From JBBDXI01 sp040902425 (GTDB lineage: Bacteria; Planctomycetota; Phycisphaerae; Phycisphaerales; UBA1924), in NCBI GenBank assembly GCA_040902425.1, contig JBBDXI010000045.1:71442-135441 (forward strand): a stretch of DNA of 64,000 bases, given 5' to 3'. The number at the start of each line of letters is the position of its first letter. The first letter of the stretch is position 1. The notes under the pieces were generated by a model. That model saw nothing but the letters and a program-made list of their open reading frames with translations, had not been told where the DNA came from and did not search any database. This document shows positions 25,512 through 33,360 of this stretch, piece after piece. Both the position numbers and the translations under genes were made by a program.

Positions 25512-26339
25512 TCAGGGCTTCTCCGTGCGGGCCACCGCCTCGGCCGCCTCTTCCAGGAGCGTGAGCCGGCCGCCGTAGGTCCGGTGCAGGTTCTCGCGGG
25601 TGAACACCTCTCCCACCGGCCCCGCGGCCACGATGCGGGTGTTGAGCAGGATCACGTGGTCGAAGTACTCGGGGACGGTCTGCAGGTCGTGGTGGACGCA
25701 GATGACGGTGCACCCGCCCTCGCGGAGCCGGCGGAGGACCTCGACGATCGCCTGCTCGGTGGTGGCATCCACGCCCGCGAAGGGCTCATCCATGAAATAG
25801 AGCCGGGCCTCCTGCGCCAGGGCGCGGGCGAGGAAGACCCGCTGCTGCTGGCCCCCGGAGAGCTGGTTGATCTGCCGGTGCGCGAAGTCGGCCATGCCCA
25901 CCCGGCCCAGGCACTCCAGCGCCGCCCGCGTGTGCCGGCGCGAGACGGGCCGGCACCAGCCGATCATGCCGTAGCGCCCCATCGCGACCACGTCGAGCGC
26001 GGAGACGGGGAAGTCCCAGTCCACGCTCTCGCGCTGCGGCACGTAGCCGATGAGCCGCCGCTGCTGGCGGTAGGGTTTGCCCCAGAACTCGACGCGCCCG
26101 GACGCCGCCGGCATCAGGCCGAGGCAGGCCTTGATGAGCGTGGTCTTGCCGGCGCCGTTGGGGCCCACGACGGCGATGAGCGACCGCTCCGGGGCGTCGT
26201 AGTCGATATCCCAGAGGACCGGGCGCCGCTGGTAGGCGACCGTCATCGAGTGGATGGAGAGCGGGCTGGAGGCCGAGTGCTCGGGGCGGTCCGCGAGCGA
26301 CCTGGGCTCAGCGCTGCGCGGGTGCGAGAGCAGGGTCAT
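25512..26339 (-). CDS. Mn/Zn ABC transporter ATP-binding protein
   Basis: 275 residues. Walker A GPNGAGKTT at about 57-65, Q-loop YVPQRESVDWDFPVS, signature LSGGQQQR at about 159-166, Walker B LYFMDEPFAG near 177 and the H-loop CVHHDL. The DWDFP sequence after the Q-loop is usual in manganese/zinc importers. Its ATG overlaps the stop of the binding-protein gene (ATGA, 26336-26339), so translation is coupled. Confidence 0.93.
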   Translation of the reverse strand: MTLLSHPRSAEPRSLADRPEHSASSPLSIHSMTVAYQRRPVLWDIDYDAPERSLIAVVGPNGAGKTTLIKACLGLMPAASGRVEFWGKPYRQQRRLIGYVPQRESVDWDFPVSALDVVAMGRYGMIGWCRPVSRRHTRAALECLGRVGMADFAHRQINQLSGGQQQRVFLARALAQEARLYFMDEPFAGVDATTEQAIVEVLRRLREGGCTVICVHHDLQTVPEYFDHVILLNTRIVAAGPVGEVFTRENLHRTYGGRLTLLEEAAEAVARTEKP

Positions 26340-27388
26340 CGGCCCGTCCCCGCGGGGGCGGCGGCCGGGGCGGGAGCGCGGGCAGCGCCGGCCGACGCGA
26401 GCTTGCCCTCATGGCCGCGCTCCGGCGCCTGCCCGCCCAGGGCGCGGACGATCGTGGTCGCGTTGTGATCGATCATGCCCACGTACGTGCCCTCGTACGT
26501 CCCCGGGGCCCCCATCGCGTCGGAGAACAGGGCGCCGCCGATCGTCACCGTGTGCCCCCTGGCCGCGGCCCCGGCGATCAGGGCCCGGATGTTCCGCTCC
26601 GAGACCGTCGTTTCGACAAAGACGGCCGCGACCCTGCGCGAGACCAGCAGTTCCACCAGCCGTTCGATATCGCGGACGCCGGCCTCCGACTCGGTGCTGA
26701 TCCCCTGGATGCCGACCACCTCGTAGCCGTAGCGCCGGCCGAAGTAGCCGAAGGCGTCGTGAGCGCTCACCAGGACGCGCGACGCCTCCGGGACCGTCGC
26801 GCTCACCCGGGCCACGTACTCGTGCAGCGCCCCGAGCCGGCCCAGGTACGCCGCCGCCCGCTCGCGGTAGCCCTCCGCCCCCGCCGGGTCGTGCTCGATC
26901 AGCTTGTCGCGGACCACCCCCGCCGCCTTGGCCCACGCCACAGGGTCCATCCAGACGTGCGGGTCGTAGTGGCCCGCGAACTCCTCGGGCTCCAGCAGGT
27001 CCTCGGGGGCGAGCGCCTCGGTCACCGCGTGGACCTTTCGCCCACTGCTGGCGACGCGGACCAGCGTGTCCGCCATCTTCCCCTCCAGCATCAGGCCGTT
27101 GTAGAAGACCACATCCGCCTGCATGAGCGCCGCGATGTCGGAGCGGGTCGGCTTGTAGAGGTGCGGGTCCACGCCCTCGCCCAGCAGCCCGGTCACCTGG
27201 GCCCGCGGCCCGGCGACCTCGCGGACGATGTCGGTGACCATCGCGACGGTCGTGACGACTTTGTAGGGCGTCCCCGTGGCGCTGCCCTGCGGGGCGGGCG
27301 GGCGGCGGTCGCAGGCCGCGAGGGCGAGCAGGGCCGCGAGCACGGGGAGGCTTGCGAGGGTCCACAGGAAACGTGGAGGGGTGCTCAT
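26336..27388 (-). CDS. Mn/Zn ABC transporter substrate-binding lipoprotein
   Basis: 350 residues from the ATG at 27388. Signal peptide with lipobox LALAAC (Cys at about 26), then the cluster A-I/TroA fold: VVTTVAMVTDIVREVAG, GEGVDPHLYKPTRSD with the first His ligand, YDPHVWMDP with the second, and VSAHDAFGYFGRRYG with the third, plus a C-terminal Asp-rich end (MIDHNATTIV). These are the ligands of ZnuA/MntC proteins. AGGAG lies about 5 nt before the ATG. First gene of the operon; a palindrome lies at 27408-27423. Confidence 0.93.
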   Translation of the reverse strand: MSTPPRFLWTLASLPVLAALLALAACDRRPPAPQGSATGTPYKVVTTVAMVTDIVREVAGPRAQVTGLLGEGVDPHLYKPTRSDIAALMQADVVFYNGLMLEGKMADTLVRVASSGRKVHAVTEALAPEDLLEPEEFAGHYDPHVWMDPVAWAKAAGVVRDKLIEHDPAGAEGYRERAAAYLGRLGALHEYVARVSATVPEASRVLVSAHDAFGYFGRRYGYEVVGIQGISTESEAGVRDIERLVELLVSRRVAAVFVETTVSERNIRALIAGAAARGHTVTIGGALFSDAMGAPGTYEGTYVGMIDHNATTIVRALGGQAPERGHEGKLASAGAARAPAPAAAPAGTGR

Positions 27389-27407
27389 GGGGCTCCTATC
27401 GGTCAAA

Positions 27408-27423
27408 TGTAGCCTTAGCTACA
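27408..27423. promoter_or_regulatory. palindromic operator upstream of the metal transporter operon
   Basis: TGTAGC-CTTA-GCTACA, two 6-bp inverted arms, 20-35 nt upstream of the lipoprotein ATG. The TAGCnnnnGCTA layout resembles DtxR/MntR-family boxes. A metal-responsive repressor binding here is inferred; no separate regulator gene is adjacent. Confidence 0.6.
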
Positions 27424-27540
27424 AATCACAGCATAGCCGGGGAATCCCGGCCCGACAAGAGGGCGAGAACTCGCTCGCACATCCCCATCGGCCGCCGCAC
27501 GAGCGGGCCGCGGCATCGCCGTACTATTCCCTTCCCCGCC

Positions 27541-27613
27541 GGGGCGGTAGCTCAACTGGTAGAGCACTAGCTTTGCAAGCTAGGGGTCGGGGGTTCGAAT
27601 CCCCTCCGCTCCA
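27541..27613 (+). tRNA. tRNA-Ala (anticodon TGC)
   Basis: A 73-nt cloverleaf. Acceptor arms GGGGCGG and CCGCTCC pair with a G3-U70 wobble, the alanine identity element. The D arm carries TAGCTCAACTGG, the anticodon loop CTTTGCAAG gives TGC, and the T arm carries GGTTCGAATC. Discriminator base A at 27613; CCA is not encoded. TACTAT at 27522-27527 is a likely -10. Confidence 0.97.
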
Positions 27614-27660
27614 CTGTCCTTCGCACGGGCAGGCCGAAGACGGCTTGCCCATGCCACCCG

Positions 27661-27688
27661 GCATCGGCTCGGAGAGCCGACCTACCGA
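27661..27688. repeat. GGCTCGGAGAGCC palindrome, intergenic copy
   Basis: GCATCGGCTCGGAGAGCCGA then CCTACC. Same unit as in rpoN and uvrA. A second palindrome-like stretch (GGGCAGGCCGAAGACGGCTTGCCC, split by imperfect pairing) precedes it at about 27627-27651. Confidence 0.8.
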
Positions 27689-27702
27689 CCCCCGGAGCCC
27701 CC

Positions 27703-29166
27703 ATGACGAGCGCCCCAGGCCTCGAGTCCTTCACCCGCTTCGACTGGAAGCCCCAGCCCGAGGCCCAGGCGCTCGTCAACGAGCTGCTGAGCGGCTTCCT
27801 CGCCCGCTGCCCCGGCGCGGCCACGCTGGCCCGCCGCATGGAGCACGACACCGCCACCCGCTTCGGCGACTGGGTGGACACGATTCAGTGGCCGCGGGAC
27901 ACGGCGCTGCGGGCCCGACTGCTGGATGTGGGCTTCGAGCGGCGGGCGATGGCCGGCGCGCCCGAGTGCTTCGTGCACGCGGGGGCGATGTTCCCCACGA
28001 TCGTGCTGGATGCGAAGCCCGTGGCCCGCGTGTTCGTGAAGGTCGAGTCGGTGGTGGATTTCCTCGCCGCGTGGAGCATCGCGGATGACCCCGGTACGGC
28101 CGACGACAATGTCGAGGGCGAGCCCCTCTCGCCGATGCGCCGGGCCCGCGCCTTCGTCGCCTCGGACCCCGGTGGCACGGGCGCCCAGCCTGTGGCGGGT
28201 CCCGGTGGCACAGGCGTCCCGCCTATGTCCGAGCTCTGGGTCATCGAGCGCCACGGCTACCGCGGCTTCACCGTCCCCAAGCCCGACCCCGACCGCCCCC
28301 CGCTGATCCTGAAGCACTCAGAGGCCTTCCGCCGCCGCCGGCGCGACTTCCCCGACGATGTCCACGGGTTCGATCACCTGCACCTGCTGGTCGATGCCGC
28401 CATCGCCGACCTCGGCCCCGACCTCGCCTGCGACCTCTTCTTCGCCGGCGAGCGCGAGTTCTGGCAGCGCCGCAACCGCGCCGCCCAGACCCAGAAGGCC
28501 CGCCAGGACAAGCTCGGGCTCGGTTGGGCCAACCACGACCACCACACCTACCGCAGCGGCCGCCAGTGGTTCACGCACACCGTCGCCCTCTTCGAGAAGC
28601 TCGGCTTCCAGGCCCGCGAACGGTTCTACGCGGGCGAGGAGGCCGGATGGGGCGCCCAGGTGCTGGAGCAGCCCGAGGCCGGCATCGTCATCTTCGCCGA
28701 TGTGGACCTCTCCCCGGATGAGATCACCGGCAACTTCGCCCACGAGCCGCTGGAGGCCCGCAAGGAGCTGGGCACCGTCGGCCTCTGGTGCGGCCTGCAC
28801 GGCGAGAGCATCCTGCAGGCGGGGATGCACCACCTGGAGTGCCAGTTCCGCCACGATGCGCTGGTGGACCAGCTCGAGGCCGCGCACATCGAGACGATGG
28901 CGCCCTTCACCGACTTCCCGTTCCTGAAGCAGGCCTTCACGGCGGGCGAGCGCTGGCCGGTGGCGGAGCGGCGGATCGCGCGCCTGCTGGAGCTGGGCCA
29001 GATCACCCCCGCCCAGGCCGCGCAGTTCCGCGCCCAGGGGGCCATCGGCTCGCACCTGGAGAACCTCGAGCGGAACGACGGGTACAAGGGGTTCAACCAG
29101 AAGGGCGTGAGCGAGATCATCGCGCGGACGGACCCGCGGCGGCAGGCTGAGGTCATCGGGGCGTGA
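27703..29166 (+). CDS. conserved protein, possible VOC-like metalloenzyme
   Basis: 487 residues, soluble. Not confidently recognised. It has His/Glu-rich motifs that look catalytic: GWANHDHHTYRS near residue 274, GLWCGLHGESILQAGMHHLE near 363-383, and a highly polar conserved-looking C-terminus (SHLENLERNDGYKGFNQKGVSEII). The HH...E spacing with FTHTVALFEKLGF would suit a vicinal-oxygen-chelate or 2-oxo-acid dioxygenase fold, but this is a guess. Residues about 156-176 are encoded by two GGTGGCACAGGCG-type repeats in direct order (28167-28230) and read GGTGAQPV...GGTGVPP. GGAG precedes the ATG. Confidence 0.65.
   Translation: MTSAPGLESFTRFDWKPQPEAQALVNELLSGFLARCPGAATLARRMEHDTATRFGDWVDTIQWPRDTALRARLLDVGFERRAMAGAPECFVHAGAMFPTIVLDAKPVARVFVKVESVVDFLAAWSIADDPGTADDNVEGEPLSPMRRARAFVASDPGGTGAQPVAGPGGTGVPPMSELWVIERHGYRGFTVPKPDPDRPPLILKHSEAFRRRRRDFPDDVHGFDHLHLLVDAAIADLGPDLACDLFFAGEREFWQRRNRAAQTQKARQDKLGLGWANHDHHTYRSGRQWFTHTVALFEKLGFQARERFYAGEEAGWGAQVLEQPEAGIVIFADVDLSPDEITGNFAHEPLEARKELGTVGLWCGLHGESILQAGMHHLECQFRHDALVDQLEAAHIETMAPFTDFPFLKQAFTAGERWPVAERRIARLLELGQITPAQAAQFRAQGAIGSHLENLERNDGYKGFNQKGVSEIIARTDPRRQAEVIGA
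28167..28230. repeat. two direct GGTGGCACAGGCG repeats inside a coding gene
   Basis: CCCCGGTGGCACGGGCGCCC and CCCGGTGGCACAGGCGTCCC lie 38 bp apart in the same orientation, unlike the inverted pairs at 10927 and 17707. They are in frame. Confidence 0.85.
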
Positions 29167-29218
29167 GGCACGCGCGGGAGCCGGGGCGTGTCGCCCTCAG
29201 TTACGACCACGACGCGAC

Positions 29219-30100
29219 TCATCGAGAACGGCGGGCCCCCAGAGGTGCCATCGCCCATCGCGGGGCCGGCCCCGCGCGCCGCCTGAGTTTGCAGAGGTTG
29301 TGGTCCTGGTCGATGCGGAGCTTGGCCGTCGCGCTTCCTTCGCTGCCGGGCCGCAGGTGCTGCAGGTGTCCGGTGAAGGTCGCGACGGCGATCCCACCCT
29401 CATCAGTCGGGTGCGCCCAGGTGACGCCATCGATCTCCCGCAGTCGTCGCGAATCGCCTTCGCCCGACTCAAGGAAGAAGCGAAGAGTATCGTTCGTGCT
29501 GTCGTTGAGACGACGCCGATCCGAGACGGCGACCAGGCGCAAGTTCTTCTTTGGCACCACGGCCGTCGCCACTCGGCGCGCCCGCCGGTCCCCCAACCAG
29601 GGGATCGCTTCGGGGCCGTAGCCCCCTGTGCTGTTGAGGCGCTGCCACCGGTGGCCGAGATGGGCGCGCCAGTTCCGCTCCATGTAGTGCCACGGCGCAT
29701 CCTTGAAGCGCCTCCAGAGTTCGTCCTGCTCACCCCGCGAAAGCGCATGGCGGCTGGGACCGCCGCCCATGATCGAGGCGGGCCTGATGTCGGTCAGGGC
29801 AGCAAGCCACGGCAGCCTGGAAATCGCCACCGCCCCGCCCGACTCCCGCGAGAACGGCCCCTTCAGAGGGCCCCCCGCGTTGTACAACAGAAACTCGCCG
29901 TCGGGCGAGAGCCGGCACACGCGCTGCTTGAGGCGTAAGGTGGTCCAGGCACCCTCCTCAACAACATGAGACCTGACGTCCCACCTGAGCACGCAGGACC
30001 AGCGACTGGGAGGGGGCATCCGCACGACAACGCCGATCACCGGCGCCTGGGACGCCGTGAGGCACGAAACGTGGATCGATCGCACCGACGGCCGCTCCAT
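29219..30100 (-). CDS. hypothetical protein
   Basis: 293 residues from the ATG at 30100 (MERPSVRSIHV); the frame is open farther up but Arg-rich and unconvincing. There is no signal peptide or membrane helix. CRLSPDGEFLLYNAGG near residue 65 looks like a WD40/beta-propeller strand turn, and VATFTGHLQHLRPG near the end is another strand pair. It is richer in Ser/Arg and lower in GC than its neighbours. Its 5' end faces the small gene at 30133. Confidence 0.5.
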   Translation of the reverse strand: MERPSVRSIHVSCLTASQAPVIGVVVRMPPPSRWSCVLRWDVRSHVVEEGAWTTLRLKQRVCRLSPDGEFLLYNAGGPLKGPFSRESGGAVAISRLPWLAALTDIRPASIMGGGPSRHALSRGEQDELWRRFKDAPWHYMERNWRAHLGHRWQRLNSTGGYGPEAIPWLGDRRARRVATAVVPKKNLRLVAVSDRRRLNDSTNDTLRFFLESGEGDSRRLREIDGVTWAHPTDEGGIAVATFTGHLQHLRPGSEGSATAKLRIDQDHNLCKLRRRAGPAPRWAMAPLGARRSR

Positions 30101-30132
30101 GGAACGGACAGAGTAGAGGGCTGACCCTATAC

Positions 30133-30357
30133 TTGTCCTTGAGCGCGCCCGAACCCCGGCCGGAATACCGCCTCGACCGCACCGCCTTCTCCGTGGTGCC
30201 GCTTGCCGAGCAGGACGACGATGGCGCATACTGGGCCGACAAGACCGCCGAAGAGCGGATGAGCGCCCTGGAGTACCTCCGACGGATGGCCTATGGCAGC
30301 GCCGCTACCGAGAGACTTCAAAGAGTTCTTACGGTTGCTCAACTCGGAGACGATTGA
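30133..30357 (+). CDS. small conserved protein, possible antitoxin-like partner of a nucleotidyltransferase
   Basis: 74 residues. RLDRTAFSVVPLAEQDDDGAYW, then TAEERMSALEYLRRMAYG and a C-terminal RLQRVLTVAQL. From memory, small proteins with this 'RTAF.V..L.E.DD..YW' pattern are often encoded directly before a nucleotidyltransferase gene, with overlap. Here the downstream frame starts PRDFKEFLRLLNS and then breaks (30293-30436). Only TTG starts are available (30133 or 30139); TATACT at 30128-30133 overlaps the first. Confidence 0.6.
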   Translation: MSLSAPEPRPEYRLDRTAFSVVPLAEQDDDGAYWADKTAEERMSALEYLRRMAYGSAATERLQRVLTVAQLGDD

Positions 30358-30436
30358 CTACGGACCCCAGGCGGCACGCGGATGTCTTCGCGGCCTAGTC
30401 GGCCCCGCGGGAGGCGAATGTCGGGCGCGTGAATAA
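30293..30436 (+). pseudogene. truncated nucleotidyltransferase (N-terminal remnant)
   Basis: A frame opening at the ATG at 30293, inside the end of the previous gene, reads MAAPLPRDFKEFLRLLNSE and then TIDY, like the N-terminus of small nucleotidyltransferases of two-gene modules. After about 23 residues it turns into unrelated Gly/Arg sequence and stops at 30434-30436. The GSxxxxxxD-type catalytic motif is absent. Most of the gene is deleted; the following glycosyltransferase ATG overlaps the stop (TAATG). Confidence 0.5.
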
Positions 30437-32055
30437 TGCCCGCCTTGAACGCCCCCGCCGCGCCATCCCCTCCCTCCCGTTCCCGCGCTGCGCCCGCGCT
30501 CGCGCTCGCCCTCATCCCGCTGCTCGCCCTGGCCGTCAGCGCCTGGGTCGCCTGGTCCGTCCAGGCCCGCGCCGTCGCCGCCTACTACGACCCCGACTAC
30601 CACTACCTGCTCAACTCTCTCATGCTCGCCGAGGGCCACGCCCCGCGCCACATCGACCACCCCGGCACACCCCTCCAGGAACTGGGCGCGGCCGTGCTCC
30701 TCGCCCGCCACCACCTCGGCCTCGGCCCCGCCGGCGATGGGCCGCTGCGCGAGGGCATCCTCCGCGACCCCGAGTCGGCGCTCACCGCGATCAGCGTCTG
30801 CCTGCGCCTGCTCTTCGCCGGCGCTCTCTACCTGCTCGGTCTCCGCGCCAGGGAACTCACGGGCGGCCTCGGGGCCGCGCTCGCGGCCCAGGGGGCGTCG
30901 CTCCTCTCCATGATCGGTCTGCTCTCCCTCTGGCGCGTCAGCCCCGAGCCGCTGGTGATGACCCTCTCCCTGCTGACGGCCTGCATCACCCTGCGCCTCG
31001 CCCGCGGCCCGGGCGCGCCCGGACGCTTCGTCGCCCTCGCGGGCATCATCGCCGGCGTCGGGGTCGCCACGAAGGTCACGTTCATCCCGCTCCTGCTCGT
31101 GCCCCTGCGGGCCCTGGCCACGCGCGGACGGGTGGCCGCCTACGCCGCGGTCTCGGCGCTCGCGTTCGTCGTCGCCGTCGCCCCGATCCTCGGCCAGCAC
31201 GAGCGCCTCCTCGGCTGGTTCGGGCGCCTCGCCGCCAACGACGGCGTCTACGGGCGCTCCGAGGGCCACGCGATCGTCAACCCCTCCCGCTACGCCGGCG
31301 ACCTGTGGCGGATGATCCGCGAGGAGCCCGCCGCCATCATCGCGGCCGCGATCAGCGCAGCGCTCCTCGTGCACCTCGGGCGCTCCGGCCGCTGGCGATC
31401 GCTCCCCCCGCGCGAGCGGGCGATCGCCGGCACGCTCGGCCTCGTCGCCCTCGTCCAGGTCCTCCAGTACCTCCTCGTGGCGAAACATGCCGGCGACCGC
31501 TACCTGCTCCCCGCCCTCATGCTCCTGGGCCTCAACATCGCGCTCGGCCATGCCCTCCTCAGCGCCGCGTACCCCCCGGCCATCCGCCGCCGCGCCTCGG
31601 CCGCCGCTCTCGTCCTCATGCTCGGCTACGCCGCATGGCTCGGCATCCGTCTCGAGCGCCGCCTCGCGGACCAGCGCGAGCAATCCACCGCGCGCCTCGC
31701 CCTCCACGCCCTCTCCCTGAGGACCGCCCGCGCCGAGGGCGGCGTCCTCGCCTGCGCTTACCCCTCATCGTCCCCCGTCTTCGCCCTGGTCTTCGCCGAC
31801 TGGTGGACCGCCAACCGCTTCGGCCCCGACCTCCGCGAGATGTACCCCGGCCAGTGGAACTACAACGTCTGGGGCAAGACCTACTCCGTCGGCGCCCGCC
31901 AACTGCCGAAACAGCGCGCGACCGACCAGGCGGCCCGCGGGACGCTCTTCTTCCAGGGCGTCCGCGATGTCCTCCCCGCGGAGTTCGACTACCAGGAGCT
32001 CGGCCGCGCCGGGGAGGAGGGCCTCTACCGCGCGGTGCCCCGCCCGGGGCCGTAG
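30436..32055 (+). CDS. polytopic GT-C-like glycosyltransferase or oligosaccharide-related membrane protein
   Basis: 539 residues with an N-terminal anchor (ALALALIPLLALAVSAWVAW) and about ten further helices. YYDPDYHYLLNSL at about 56-68 has the acidic DxD-like first-loop motif of GT-C enzymes, and GHAPRHIDHPGTPLQEL follows as a conserved-looking loop. The C-terminal 130 residues are soluble. Donor and acceptor unknown. The ATG overlaps the stop of the pseudogene, so its native promoter may have been lost or lie upstream at 30.1 kb. Confidence 0.7.
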   Translation: MPALNAPAAPSPPSRSRAAPALALALIPLLALAVSAWVAWSVQARAVAAYYDPDYHYLLNSLMLAEGHAPRHIDHPGTPLQELGAAVLLARHHLGLGPAGDGPLREGILRDPESALTAISVCLRLLFAGALYLLGLRARELTGGLGAALAAQGASLLSMIGLLSLWRVSPEPLVMTLSLLTACITLRLARGPGAPGRFVALAGIIAGVGVATKVTFIPLLLVPLRALATRGRVAAYAAVSALAFVVAVAPILGQHERLLGWFGRLAANDGVYGRSEGHAIVNPSRYAGDLWRMIREEPAAIIAAAISAALLVHLGRSGRWRSLPPRERAIAGTLGLVALVQVLQYLLVAKHAGDRYLLPALMLLGLNIALGHALLSAAYPPAIRRRASAAALVLMLGYAAWLGIRLERRLADQREQSTARLALHALSLRTARAEGGVLACAYPSSSPVFALVFADWWTANRFGPDLREMYPGQWNYNVWGKTYSVGARQLPKQRATDQAARGTLFFQGVRDVLPAEFDYQELGRAGEEGLYRAVPRPGP

Positions 32056-32083
32056 CACACGCCGGGCGGCGCCGGGCGGGGGC

Positions 32084-32094
32084 ACTGGTAGCGA
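32084..32094. repeat. left end of the accessory island (ACTGGTAGCGA)
   Basis: The 11-bp sequence ACTGGTAGCGA recurs in inverted orientation at 35093-35103. Both are flanked on their outer sides by similar CCGGGCGGG-type sequence, which might be a target duplication or just GC-rich background. Confidence 0.5.
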
Positions 32095-32155
32095 ATAGAA
32101 GCGGCCCCAGCTTGATCCGGCCGGACGGGGAGGGCGGAGCGGGTACGCTTCTCCC

Positions 32156-32299
32156 ATGAAGCAGAAGCCCGCGCGCAGGAAGCGCCCCGCGAAACCCCGG
32201 AATCCCGCCACCGTCGATGTCAACGTGGCCGCGAAGGCCGCTATCGACAGCATCGCGGCACGCACCGAACGAAAAAGTTTGGGGAGGAAAAAGGCCTGA
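32156..32299 (+). CDS. small basic protein, possibly ribbon-helix-helix
   Basis: 47 residues: a very basic N-terminus (KQKPARRKRPAKPRN), then ATVDVNVAAKAAIDSIAARTERKS, which could be one strand and helix of a ribbon-helix-helix fold. TACGCT ends exactly 6 nt before the ATG (32144-32149), predicting a leaderless message. A strong hairpin follows 16 bp after the stop. First gene of the accessory island. Confidence 0.5.
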   Translation: MKQKPARRKRPAKPRNPATVDVNVAAKAAIDSIAARTERKSLGRKKA

Positions 32300-32315
32300 A
32301 TTCCGGGGATTTGCA

Positions 32316-32355
32316 ACCCCGTACATCGCTACCGCGATGGTACGGGGTCGCTTTT
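32316..32355 (+). terminator. intrinsic terminator after the 47-residue gene
   Basis: ACCCCGTAC-ATCGC, loop TACC, GCGAT-GGTACGGGGT: a 14-bp stem with one bulged base, followed by CGCTTTT. Confidence 0.7.
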
Positions 32356-32426
32356 CAAAAAGTCCACCCCAATGGGATGGAAATTCCGGTTGGCAAACCA
32401 ACCACCCCAGCCGAAGGAACAGTACA

Positions 32427-32876
32427 ATGGTTCAGAGTCGCGGAGTTCTTATGCCATCCCCCGTAGCCAACCTCGCCAAAAAGATGCAGAAAAGGGCCGA
32501 GATTCTGCACGTTCTGGAGCAGGTGGTCCAGGCGGACCCGACCCTGGCACGGATGATCCACGCGGCCCTGACAGAGCATTTCGGCGGCAAGAGCGGCCCG
32601 ACTGCGGACCCGGCCCCGGCTCGCAACGGAGTAATCGTCCGCGTCCGACGGCGGGAGCGGGAGCGCCCGGTCAAGGCCAGCGGGCGGGTCGAGCGTGTGG
32701 CAGAGGCCTTGAGGGCGAAGCCCTGGCTAAGCACCCCGGCGCTCCGAGAGGCGACCGGGCTCTCAAAGGTGCAGCTGGGGCAAGTGCTGAAGAAGTACGC
32801 GGCGCGGTTCGAGAGTCGCCCCGATCCAGAATTCAAGCGCCGCTTCCAGTGGCGCACCAAGGAAGCGTCCGCATGA
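32427..32876 (+). CDS. putative winged-helix DNA-binding protein
   Basis: 149 residues from the ATG at 32427, which has GAAGGA 8 nt upstream. The N-terminal half is helical (ANLAKKMQKRAEILHVLEQVVQ) and the middle is Arg-rich. The C-terminus reads VAEALRAKPWLSTPALREA and then TGLSKVQLGQVLKKYAARF, a convincing helix-turn-helix. Probably a regulator or DNA-binding accessory protein of the island. Codon use is less GC-biased than in the flanking chromosome. Confidence 0.6.
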   Translation: MVQSRGVLMPSPVANLAKKMQKRAEILHVLEQVVQADPTLARMIHAALTEHFGGKSGPTADPAPARNGVIVRVRRRERERPVKASGRVERVAEALRAKPWLSTPALREATGLSKVQLGQVLKKYAARFESRPDPEFKRRFQWRTKEASA

Positions 32877-32996
32877 TCTGACTAGTTCTGGTGAACGCCC
32901 ACCACGACGGACGAAGGGCGTTCCTACTGCGGCCGGGGTCTGGCCATTGAGTTGTGAGGACTCCCAGACCCCGGCCCTACTTCGCGGAGGTGAGCC

Positions 32997-33086
32997 ATGG
33001 CCGAGACCACGGCGTCCTCCGTCCCTTCGTGGCTACTCGACTGGTTGCGCTTAGTGCTTCGGTGCTCAGCGCAGATCAGCGAGTAG
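32997..33086 (+). CDS. possible 29-residue peptide
   Basis: GGAGGTGA lies just before the ATG at 32997, an unusually strong ribosome site for this window. The peptide is MAETTASSVPSWLLDWLRLV and then LRCSAQISE, with an amphipathic Trp/Leu helix in the middle. It is preceded by a CCGGGGTCTGG...CCAGACCCCGG stem-loop (about 32934-32974) and followed 9 bp later by an intrinsic terminator. Confidence 0.4.
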   Translation: MAETTASSVPSWLLDWLRLVLRCSAQISE

Positions 33087-33094
33087 TCGGGACT

Positions 33095-33137
33095 GGCTGG
33101 GCGGGGTGTACCAGACCCCGTCCCAGCCTTTTTCTTT
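33095..33137 (+). terminator. intrinsic terminator in the accessory island
   Basis: GGCTGGG-CGGGGT, loop, ACCCCG-TCCCAGCC with one bulge, then TTTTTCTTT. The best rho-independent terminator in the window. Confidence 0.8.
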
Positions 33138-33153
33138 CGGCCACATGTTAGCA

Positions 33154-33354
33154 CTAGAGTCGGTCCGGTGGTAGCCCGTCCTCCACTCTCATTCGCACAG
33201 TTTCTAGCAAGACCACGCGGGCCCAGGCAGAAACGTCAAATCCGGCCTCGGCGGCAGCCGTGTTCACGGACCGCCGCTCGTTTTCCGTTAGGCAGACCCG
33301 GAGGATGTTCGTGCGTCGGTCGCGCTTCGGCTTCTTGGGGCGCCCAGTCTTCAT
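33154..33354 (-). CDS. ribbon-helix-helix (MobC/CopG-like) protein
   Basis: 66 residues: basic N-terminus TGRPKKPKRDRR, then NILRVCLTENERRSVNTAAA and GFDVSAWARVVLLE. This fits a strand-helix-helix fold with a polar strand, as in CopG or plasmid-mobilisation accessory proteins. TATATT ends exactly 6 nt before its ATG. Divergent from the transposase gene, whose promoter it may regulate. Confidence 0.65.
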   Translation of the reverse strand: MKTGRPKKPKRDRRTNILRVCLTENERRSVNTAAAEAGFDVSAWARVVLLETVRMRVEDGLPPDRL

Positions 33355-33360
33355 GGCAGA

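Noticed and set aside
27627..27651. Terminator for tRNA-Ala
   Set aside because: Imperfect stem without a T-tract; looks more like another palindromic repeat family.
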